51,939 nucleotides of DNA, taken from the NCBI RefSeq assembly GCF_002872075.1, contig NZ_PGGU01000022.1, positions 15,804 through 67,742 on the forward strand, given 5' to 3'. Origin of the DNA: Microbacterium aurantiacum (GTDB lineage Bacteria > Actinomycetota > Actinomycetes > Actinomycetales > Microbacteriaceae). This document shows positions 46,151 through 51,939 of this stretch, piece after piece. The number at the start of each line of letters is the position of its first letter. Within the stretch, counting starts at the first letter, position 1. Below the pieces are notes generated by a model, which saw only the letters and a list, made by a program, of their open reading frames with translations, had not been told where the DNA came from and did no database searches. The translations under genes were made by a program, and so were the position numbers.

Positions 46151-46162
46151 CTGCATGTGCGG

Positions 46163-47860
46163 CTATGCCGAGAGCATCCGCTCCCGCACCTCGCGCCGGA
46201 GAACCTTCCCGATCAGGGAGCGCGGCAGGTCATCGACAGCAGTGATGCGCTTGGGCACCTTGTAGGGAGTGAGCCGCGTCCGGCAGAAGTCCCGCAGGGC
46301 CCCCGCATCGAGTTCCGCGCCATCGCGGAGCACCACCGCCGCAGCGACATCCTCACCGCCGCTGGATCGCGGAAGGCCGATGACAGCGGCGGCGACCACG
46401 TCCGGATGTGCTTCCAGAGCGTCCTCGACCTCGCTGGGCGACACGTTGAAGCCGCCGGTGATGATGAGTTCCTTGAGCCGGTCGACGATGGTGACGAAGC
46501 CGTCCGCTGAGACCTCGGCGATGTCTCCCGTTCGCAACCAGCCGCCCGCGAGCAGCGTTGCGGCCGTGTCACCGGGGCGGCCCCAGTAACCCTGGAACAC
46601 CTGCGGCCCGCGGATGAGCAACTCGCCTCGCTCACCGGCGGGCATATCGGCGGAGGGATCGGCAGGGTCGACGACCCGGATCTCCGTGCTCGGGAACGGC
46701 ACCCCGACCGTGCCGGGGCGCCGGGTCCTGCCTATCGGGTTCCCGATCGCGACCGGCGAGCTCTCGGTCATCCCGTAGCCGTCCACGAGCAGTCCTCCTG
46801 TGGCCTCCTCCCAGCGCTCCACCGTCGCGACCGGCAGACTCATCGCACCCGAGATCGCGAACCGGACGGTCGTGAGGTCAAGCGTCCCGCGCGACGCCGC
46901 GCGGGCGAGCTGATCGTAGATCGGCGGCACGGCGGGGAGGAACGTGGGCGGACTCGTGCGCGTCGCGTCGGTCACCAGGTCGAGATCGAAAGCCGGGAAC
47001 AGGACGAGCTTCGCGCCGATGCTCATCGCGAAGGTGAGGCAGAGCGTCATCCCGTAGGCGTGGAACAGCGGCAGCACCGCGTAGAAGGTCTCCTCGCCGT
47101 CGACCAATCCGGGCACCCAGGCGCGGCCCTGCATCGCATTGGCACGCAGGTTCGAGTGCGTGAGGATCGCACCCTTGGGGTCTCCGGTCGTGCCGCTCGT
47201 GTACTGCAGCAGAGCGGTGTCGCCGAGCACGGGACCGGGCGTTCGGCGGGAGAGCCGGCGATGATCGAGCAGCTTCTTCCAGGTCAGCGGATTGCGCGCC
47301 TTCGGCGTGCCCGTCAGCCTCCCTCTCGATGCGCGAGCCTTGGGCAGGGGCAGGCGCAGTGCCAGACGCTTGCCGAAGGGCAGCGCTGCGGTGATGTCGA
47401 CGCTCACGATGCGGTCGAGCGTGAGATCTGCGGGGAAGCCGGCGACCGTGTCGAAGACCTTGTCCCATACGATCGCGAAGCGGGCGCCGTGATCCTCGAA
47501 CTGATGCCGCAGCTCTCGTGCCGTGTAGAGCGGGTTGTGCTCGACCACGATCGCGCCGAGCCGCAGCGCTGCATAGAACGCCACGACGTGCTGAGGGCAG
47601 TTGGGCAGCACGAGCGCCACCCGATCCCCTTTCTCGACTCCGAGACGCCGGAGGCCCTCGGCCGCGCGCTCGATCTGCTCCCCGAGCTGGTGGTAGGTCG
47701 TGACCGCACCGAAGAACTCGAGAGCCGGTCGTCGCCCGTACGCCTTGACGCTCGCGAACATCATCTCCGGGAGTGTCTGCGTCGGCTCCGCGATATCGGC
47801 GGGGACTCCCTCCGCGTAGGAACTGAGCCATGGCCGGGATTCGTGCGGGTTGACGGGCAT
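46163..47860 (-). CDS. Long-chain acyl-CoA synthetase-like ligase
   Basis: A 565-residue AMP-forming ligase. The P-loop-like motif is YTSGTTGDPKGAILTH, the A5 motif YGMTESSPVA, and the A7 motif LRTGDIAEV; the catalytic Lys lies in the C-terminal RSLIGKVLRRE. It activates a carboxylic acid, most likely a fatty acid, to its CoA ester at the membrane or in the cytosol. Chain length cannot be told. It stands alone between two terminator-like regions. GGGAAG lies before the ATG. Confidence 0.92.
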   Translation of the reverse strand: MPVNPHESRPWLSSYAEGVPADIAEPTQTLPEMMFASVKAYGRRPALEFFGAVTTYHQLGEQIERAAEGLRRLGVEKGDRVALVLPNCPQHVVAFYAALRLGAIVVEHNPLYTARELRHQFEDHGARFAIVWDKVFDTVAGFPADLTLDRIVSVDITAALPFGKRLALRLPLPKARASRGRLTGTPKARNPLTWKKLLDHRRLSRRTPGPVLGDTALLQYTSGTTGDPKGAILTHSNLRANAMQGRAWVPGLVDGEETFYAVLPLFHAYGMTLCLTFAMSIGAKLVLFPAFDLDLVTDATRTSPPTFLPAVPPIYDQLARAASRGTLDLTTVRFAISGAMSLPVATVERWEEATGGLLVDGYGMTESSPVAIGNPIGRTRRPGTVGVPFPSTEIRVVDPADPSADMPAGERGELLIRGPQVFQGYWGRPGDTAATLLAGGWLRTGDIAEVSADGFVTIVDRLKELIITGGFNVSPSEVEDALEAHPDVVAAAVIGLPRSSGGEDVAAAVVLRDGAELDAGALRDFCRTRLTPYKVPKRITAVDDLPRSLIGKVLRREVRERMLSA

Positions 47861-47913
47861 CTTCCCATCCTGCCGCGAACGACGCTCTTTGTCAGACGCG
47901 CGGCGAGGTCCGC

Positions 47914-48798
47914 CTAGTCGCGCGGCGAGAGGAGGTACTCGTTGAGCTCCGCCGTGAGGGCGTGATCCACCGGCAGCGGCGCGCCGTCGACGGCGGTGAT
48001 CGGAGCGGCGAGCCGCACGCTCGACACCAGCCAGGCGGCGTCCGCTCGAGGCAGGTCGGACGCCTGCACCTGGGCGTATCCGACGTCGAAGCCTCGTGCG
48101 GCGAGGTGCTCGTAGACGCTGAGCTGCGTGGTGCCGTGCAGGATGCCTCCATTCGGCGCCGGGGTCACGAAGCGGTCGCCGAAGCGGAGGATGAGCGATG
48201 CGGTCGGCGCTTCGAGCACGAATCCGTCGCTGGAGAGGAAGATCGCATCATCGGCGCCGCGACGATGCGCCTCGCGCAAAGCGGCCATGTTCACCGCGTA
48301 GGAGAGTGTCTTCGCGCCCAGCAGCAGCCACGGCGCGCGCTCCGCGGCGCGCAGGTCGTAGCCGCGGTCGAGCGTGACGACGCTGATCCCCTGCTCGCGC
48401 GCCGCTGTGAAGTCGGATGCCGGCGCGGCCGTCACCCATGCCGTGGGTGTCGGGCCGTGCTCGACGCCGCGACTGAGGATGAGCTTGATGACCGATTCTC
48501 CGGCCGGGCACTGAGCCGCCGCTCGATCCACCGCCTCGCGCCACTGGGCGAGATGGGGAACGGGCAGGTCGCACAGCTGCGCCGAGTGGGCCAGGCGCTC
48601 CAGATGCGGCACCACCTCCTGCGCGTGGGCATCGATCACGCCGATCGACTCGAAGACGCCGTCTCCGCGCTGGGTGCTGAGTTCACCGACGCTGAGGGCC
48701 GGGGCTGCCGCATCCACCACCGTGAACGTGTCGCCGAAATCGGCCCGTTCCTCATCGGCGGCGACGGGATCGATCATCAGAGCGAAGCGCCAGTTCAT
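47914..48798 (-). CDS. pabC: Class IV aminotransferase, aminodeoxychorismate lyase-like
   Basis: A 294-residue fold-type IV PLP enzyme. The PLP Lys is in LLGAKTLSYAVNM near residue 154. The segment FLSSDGFVLEAPTASLIL carries the conserved Glu. The mycobacterial homologue Rv0812, near a nitrobindin-like gene, is an aminodeoxychorismate lyase or D-amino acid transaminase. The first is more likely because the sequence lacks strong BCAT signatures. TAGGCT lies 7 nt before the ATG, giving a leaderless mRNA. Confidence 0.85.
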   Translation of the reverse strand: MNWRFALMIDPVAADEERADFGDTFTVVDAAAPALSVGELSTQRGDGVFESIGVIDAHAQEVVPHLERLAHSAQLCDLPVPHLAQWREAVDRAAAQCPAGESVIKLILSRGVEHGPTPTAWVTAAPASDFTAAREQGISVVTLDRGYDLRAAERAPWLLLGAKTLSYAVNMAALREAHRRGADDAIFLSSDGFVLEAPTASLILRFGDRFVTPAPNGGILHGTTQLSVYEHLAARGFDVGYAQVQASDLPRADAAWLVSSVRLAAPITAVDGAPLPVDHALTAELNEYLLSPRD

Positions 48799-48805
48799 GA
48801 GAATG

Positions 48806-48811
48806 AGCCTA
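48806..48811 (-). promoter_or_regulatory. -10 element of pabC
   Basis: TAGGCT on the minus strand lies 7 nt before the ATG at 48798. Confidence 0.5.
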
Positions 48812-48842
48812 GAGGTCGGGAATACCCGCCGCGGTATCGCGT

Positions 48843-48848
48843 TACAAT
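48843..48848 (+). promoter_or_regulatory. -10 element for the candidate small RNA
   Basis: TACAAT (one mismatch from TATAAT) ends 5 nt before the first G of the structured RNA at 48854. The -35 is not obvious. Confidence 0.4.
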
Positions 48849-48853
48849 TATTC

Positions 48854-48945
48854 GGCCGGGCCGCATAACCCCGGGCTCCAATTTTTGCCGCTTTGAGCGG
48901 CCTTCCGCCGAGAGGCGTTCTTGCGGCCCGGTCCTTCTTGTTTCA
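48854..48945 (+). ncRNA. Candidate structured small RNA, about 92 nt
   Basis: In a 156-bp gap between two minus-strand genes, GGCCGGGCCGC (48854-48864) pairs over 11 bp (one G-U) with 48923-48933. Inside are GCCGC/GCGGC (48887-48901) and CGCC/GGCG with a GAGA GNRA loop (48906-48917). The outer stem is followed by the U-rich tail CCUUCUUGUUU, like an intrinsic terminator. A TACAAT -10 lies just before. I match it to no known family. It is inferred from sequence only. Confidence 0.45.
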
Positions 48946-48954
48946 GCGTCGGCT

Positions 48955-49584
48955 TCACGCCAGCGCGCCGGACCGCCACAGGACGGCCGACGCCGCCAGA
49001 TCCTGCGCGTAGCTGCTCAGCCTCAGCGCCCGCGTCGTGAGTTCACTCGCCCTCGCCGGCTCGGTCGACTCATAGTCGTCCGCCGTGTGCGTTGCACCGG
49101 ATGCCTGCACCCGGCAGAACGCGGCGGCGCGGTCGAGCGCCACTGCGAAGTCGCCGCGGAACGCGCCGCGAAGGATCGTGTCGATGAGCGCGACGAGCTC
49201 GTCCGGGTTCGCCGGAACCGGGGCGCCCGCGATCACCGCATCCGCCGACAGCAGCTCGACGCGTCCGCGTTCGTAGAGCAGTGCCGCCGTCTGCGGGTCG
49301 CCGTGGATCGCGAGCTGGAGGAGATACAGCCGCCAGAGCGCGCCGGGAAGAGTGCGCGACGGCGCCTTCGACCAGAGCTCGGCGATCTCGTCGATGCCGT
49401 GCTCCGCCGTGAACGCCACCAGCCGCTCGGCGCTCACACCGCTCTCGTCGGCGCGAACGCGGGTGAGCAGAGCGGATGCGGTGGCGTGAGCCACCCTCGT
49501 CTCCTCGGCCGGGTCGTGGGTGCCGATGAGGTTGTCAAAGGCGCTGGTCGGACGACGCACGGGTCGGGAGTGCTGCTCGGGCAT
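48955..49584 (-). CDS. Conserved hypothetical protein
   Basis: A 209-residue, mainly helical soluble protein with no catalytic motif I can recognise. It is sometimes annotated in related genomes as RNA polymerase beta subunit, which its sequence does not support. Conserved-looking segments include EIAELWSKAPSRTLPGALWR and NPDELVALIDTILRGAFRG. TAGCCT lies 6 nt before the ATG, giving leaderless translation. It lies between rskA and the candidate small RNA and may be transcribed on its own. Confidence 0.75.
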   Translation of the reverse strand: MPEQHSRPVRRPTSAFDNLIGTHDPAEETRVAHATASALLTRVRADESGVSAERLVAFTAEHGIDEIAELWSKAPSRTLPGALWRLYLLQLAIHGDPQTAALLYERGRVELLSADAVIAGAPVPANPDELVALIDTILRGAFRGDFAVALDRAAAFCRVQASGATHTADDYESTEPARASELTTRALRLSSYAQDLAASAVLWRSGALA

Positions 49585-49590
49585 CGAACA

Positions 49591-49596
49591 AGGCTA
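49591..49596 (-). promoter_or_regulatory. -10 element of the 209-aa protein gene
   Basis: TAGCCT on the minus strand lies 6 nt before the ATG at 49584. Confidence 0.5.
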
Positions 49597-49612
49597 CCCG
49601 TGATGCACGGCG

Positions 49613-50353
49613 TCAGGCCGTCGGGATCACGATCACCGGATCGCTGGTCGGCTGTCCGGTCGGCGAACCGCCGGCCGGTTCGACGGTCACCGCGATGACG
49701 TCGCCCGCATGCATCTCGCCCTGCAGCGCCGCCGTCGCATCGCCGCTCTCGACGGCGAAGACGCCGGCGGAGACCGGCTTCTCTCCTCGGACGAACCAGA
49801 GCTCGTACGTCTCGTCGTTGCTCGTCGACTCGATGCCGTCGGTCACGAGCACGGCTGATCCCAGCGATGCCGACCAGTACGCCGTGGCCGTGCCCCCGGA
49901 TTCGAGCTCGACGCTGGCGTGCTCGGCATCGTCGGCGGACCGGATCTGCTCGAGGGCGACGACCGCCGCTGGGCGGTTCAGCAGACCGTTGATGGCGACC
50001 GCACCGATCCCGACTCCCACCAGCAGCGCCAGGCACGCGGCGAGCGCGAGCATCGAGCGGCTCCAGCGACGCCCGAGCTGCGGCTTCTCCGCGGTCTCGG
50101 TCGGGTTCACCACAGACACCGCGCCTTGCGGAGTGTCCGCGATCTGTGCCAGCAACGATGCCCGGATGTGGTCCGGCGGCGTGGACGCGGGAGCGGCCTC
50201 GGCAAGGCTCGCGGCCGCCTCGGCATCCGCCTCGGCGATTCCCCCCCACTCGGGGTGAGCGACCAGAGCCTCGCGGAACCGCTTCTCGTCGTGAGGAGAC
50301 AGCGCGTCGAAGGCGGCACCGGCCGCGAGCTCAGCGAACTCGTTCTCGTTCAT
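49613..50353 (-). CDS. rskA: Anti-sigma-K factor RskA
   Basis: A 246-residue membrane anti-sigma factor. The cytosolic N-terminal domain (about 1-95; ALSPHDEKRFREALVAHPE) holds SigK inactive. One membrane helix (about 99-122) follows, then an extracytoplasmic domain of about 115 residues that ends in a Pro/Thr-rich tail. In Mycobacterium, regulated proteolysis of RskA releases SigK. The start overlaps the sigK stop (ATGA), so both are made together. Confidence 0.93.
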   Translation of the reverse strand: MNENEFAELAAGAAFDALSPHDEKRFREALVAHPEWGGIAEADAEAAASLAEAAPASTPPDHIRASLLAQIADTPQGAVSVVNPTETAEKPQLGRRWSRSMLALAACLALLVGVGIGAVAINGLLNRPAAVVALEQIRSADDAEHASVELESGGTATAYWSASLGSAVLVTDGIESTSNDETYELWFVRGEKPVSAGVFAVESGDATAALQGEMHAGDVIAVTVEPAGGSPTGQPTSDPVIVIPTA

Positions 50354-50949
50354 GCCGTCACCCCCATCGCAGTACGGAGACGGGTGAGCCCGTCTCGCAT
50401 CCGAGTCTTGATCGTTCCCAGCGGTGCTCCGATGAGCACCGATATCTCGTTCTGACTGTAGCCACCGAAATAGGCGAGGACGAGCGCTTCGCGTTGCGCC
50501 TCGGGGAGGCCGCCGAGCGCTGCCACCACCTTCTCGCCGTCCATCCCCAGCTCCACCTGCTCGGCCACGCTGTCATGGGCGACGCCGATATCGCGCAGCC
50601 CTGCTCGCACGTCGCGGTCGGCACTGGACTGCGATGCTCGCACCCGGTCGACGGCCCGACGATGTGCGATCGTCATCACCCACGTTCTTCCCTGTCCCTT
50701 GTTCGGAGCGAACCGGGATGCGGATTGCCAGATCTCGAGGAAGACCTCCTGCAGCACCTCTTCGCTCTGCGCGCGGTTCACGAGCACGCGGCGGATCAGG
50801 CCGAAGACGCGTGGAGAGAGCGTGTCGTACAGTTCGGCGAAGGCTCGCTGGTCGCCGTCGGCGGTGCGCAGGAGGAGCTCGGCGACAGCGTCGCCCGCCG
50901 TTCCGTCCTCCGGCACGTCCATTCCGTCGATGACCATCTCCCCCAGCAT
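50350..50949 (-). CDS. sigK: ECF sigma factor SigK
   Basis: A 199-residue extracytoplasmic-function sigma factor. Region 2 (AFAELYDTLSPRVFGLIRR to QEVFLEIW) lies at about residues 35-75 and region 4 (GGYSQNEISVLIGAPLGTIKTRM) at about 165-190. It starts at ATG 50949; another ATG lies four codons further. It is co-transcribed with rskA and divergent from the fasciclin lipoprotein gene, whose mycobacterial counterparts (mpt70, mpt83) are SigK targets. I see no SigK-like box for its own promoter. Confidence 0.94.
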   Translation of the reverse strand: MLGEMVIDGMDVPEDGTAGDAVAELLLRTADGDQRAFAELYDTLSPRVFGLIRRVLVNRAQSEEVLQEVFLEIWQSASRFAPNKGQGRTWVMTIAHRRAVDRVRASQSSADRDVRAGLRDIGVAHDSVAEQVELGMDGEKVVAALGGLPEAQREALVLAYFGGYSQNEISVLIGAPLGTIKTRMRDGLTRLRTAMGVTA

Positions 50950-51069
50950 GCCGTACTTCCCCGCGATCGCGTGCGTGCGTCACCCGAATGTGAAGGAGTA
51001 GACCTCGAGGCGCTCGCGGGTGCTGAAGACACGGATGCACGGTGGATCTCAGGAAATCGAAGATTCCTC

Positions 51070-51096
51070 CCATCCGATCCGGGGCGGGCTCCGAAC
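51070..51096 (+). promoter_or_regulatory. SigK-like promoter of fasciclin gene
   Basis: CCATCC (51070-51075) and CCGAAC (51091-51096) are separated by 15 nt. The SigK consensus in Mycobacterium is CCATCC and CCGAAT. The start would lie about 40 nt before the ATG at 51147. The spacing and last base are imperfect. Confidence 0.55.
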
Positions 51097-51146
51097 AGAT
51101 GTCGACGCCACGGAGATGCCGTGGCTCGATCTCCGGAGGTAGAGAG

Positions 51147-51809
51147 ATGTTCAGCACCAAGAAGAAGATCACCGCAGCTCTGTCGCTCGGCTTCGCCAGC
51201 GTTCTCGTGCTGTCGGGCTGTGCCATGGGCAACGACCCCGCCGATGAGTCGGCCGAGCCGAAGGCTCCGGAGACCTCGGAGGAGTCCGATGCTCCCGAGA
51301 CGATGGACCCGGCAGCGAACCTCGTCGGTCCCGGCTGCGCCGCATACGCCGAAGCGGTTCCGGACGGCGCCGGCTCCGTGCAGGGCATGTCCCAGGACCC
51401 GGTCGCAGTCGCGGCATCCAACAACCCGCTGCTGAAGACGCTGGTCGCCGCGGTGAGCGGACAGCTCAACCCGGATGTGAACCTGGTCGACACTCTGAAC
51501 GGCGACGAGTTCACCGTCTTCGCACCGGTCGACGAGGCCTTCGCGAAGATCGACCCCGCCACCATCGAGGCGCTCAAGACCGACAGCGCCACGCTGTCGT
51601 CGATCCTCACGTACCACGTCGTCCCGGGCCAGATCGAGCCGGCCGACATCGCCGGCACGCACACCACGGTTCAGGGTGCAGACCTCGAGGTCACCGGCAG
51701 CGGCGACGACTGGATGGTCAACGACGCCATGGTGATCTGCGGTGGAGTGCAGACCGCGAACGCCACCGTGTACCTGATCGACACGGTGCTGATGCCGCCC
51801 GCTCAGTAG
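51147..51809 (+). CDS. Fasciclin-domain lipoprotein (MPT70/MPT83-like)
   Basis: A 220-residue lipoprotein with one fasciclin (FAS1) domain. The signal peptide ends LSGC with Cys25 as the lipid site. An acidic linker ([19 protein letters not shown]) precedes the FAS1 domain, with the H1-type [14 protein letters not shown] and [14 protein letters not shown]1 domains mediate adhesion or matrix contact. GGAGG lies 7 nt before the ATG. It is divergent from sigK, whose mycobacterial relative drives mpt70/mpt83, and a SigK-like promoter precedes it. Confidence 0.93.
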   Translation: MFSTKKKITAALSLGFASVLVLSGCAMGNDPADESAEPKAPETSEESDAPETMDPAANLVGPGCAAYAEAVPDGAGSVQGMSQDPVAVAASNNPLLKTLVAAVSGQLNPDVNLVDTLNGDEFTVFAPVDEAFAKIDPATIEALKTDSATLSSILTYHVVPGQIEPADIAGTHTTVQGADLEVTGSGDDWMVNDAMVICGGVQTANATVYLIDTVLMPPAQ

Positions 51810-51852
51810 CAGCGGGTCCGCCGAGTGGGGATTCTCGGCGACTGATCCTCGT

Positions 51853-51870
51853 GCGGATCGGGGGATCCGC
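51853..51870. repeat. Short inverted repeat after fasciclin gene
   Basis: GCGGATC/GATCCGC with a GGGG loop. It may be part of a termination region. Confidence 0.4.
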
Positions 51871-51880
51871 GCCAGGATCG

Positions 51881-51920
51881 GACGTGGCCGCCGACGACAT
51901 GTGTCGTCGGCGGCCACGTC
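51881..51920. terminator. Perfect 40-bp palindrome, candidate terminator
   Basis: Arms 51881-51899 and 51902-51920 are perfectly complementary over 19 bp with a 2-base centre. No T-run follows, so termination of the fasciclin transcript is likely but not certain. Confidence 0.6.
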
Positions 51921-51939
51921 TGTGGGCCCTGGATGAAGT

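Noticed and set aside
48854..48945. Reading the structured gap as a minus-strand riboswitch for pabC
   Set aside because: On the minus strand no U-run follows the stem, and pabC has a -10 element 7 nt before its ATG, so the gap is probably not in its mRNA. It does not fit THF, SAM or ZTP motifs as far as I can tell.

Overview
The window is chromosomal DNA of a high-GC actinobacterium, most likely Microbacterium or a close relative in Microbacteriaceae. This rests on the very GC-rich codon use and on gene neighbourhoods shared with Mycobacterium: XPB helicase with its partner, carD-ispDF-cysS-rlmB, gpmA-senX3-regX3-phoU, ppk-mutT1, pstSCAB, and sigK-rskA-fasciclin. It reads as core genome. I see no insertion sequence, prophage, integrase, CRISPR array or defence island, and no gene-free stretch longer than about 225 bases.

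Layout. 1-5.7 kb: 3' end of serC, then a DUF3027 protein and a cold-shock protein (minus strand), a small membrane protein, and the helicase-like/XPB pair. 5.7-10.2 kb: an epoxide-hydrolase-like enzyme divergent from a TetR regulator, a two-component system and a lone WXG100 protein. 10.2-16 kb: groEL under a perfect CIRCE operator, a LytR_C protein, DUF3263, DUF2332, msrB-nitroreductase and a DMT transporter. 16-21.6 kb: SRAP, YjbR, an ABC exporter with a NarL-type two-component system, and a coiled-coil protein. 21.6-26.2 kb: tRNA-Thr, a DsbA-like protein without its cysteines, an msiK-type sugar ATPase, a DUF4032 kinase-like protein and an NAD(P)-binding protein. 26.2-31.1 kb: rlmB, cysS, ispDF, carD and a lipoprotein. 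31.2-34.8 kb: regX3-senX3 divergent from phoU, then gpmA. 34.9-38.6 kb: a methyltransferase, ygfZ, a nitrobindin-like protein, two small membrane proteins and a GlnR-type regulator. 38.7-46.1 kb: ppk-mutT1 and pstSCAB. 46.1-51.9 kb: an acyl-CoA ligase, an aminodeoxychorismate lyase, a candidate small RNA, a hypothetical protein, rskA-sigK and a fasciclin lipoprotein.

How the genes work together. The strongest theme is phosphate. SenX3-RegX3, PhoU, polyphosphate kinase, a Nudix/phosphatase and the PstSCAB importer lie within 15 kb, and PHO-box-like direct repeats (GTTCACC type) precede both pstS and phoU. A second module is SigK/RskA facing a fasciclin lipoprotein of MPT70/MPT83 type, with a SigK-like promoter in between. 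Many genes have a TAnnnT -10 element 6-8 nt before the start codon and no Shine-Dalgarno site, which is the signature of leaderless mRNA.

I found no convincing new multi-gene system. The best candidates for something undescribed are a small structured RNA at about 48854-48945, the interlocked divergent TetR/hydrolase promoter with two ACTA-N6-TAGT operators, and the folded leader of the sugar ATPase gene, which may be the known msiK RNA motif.
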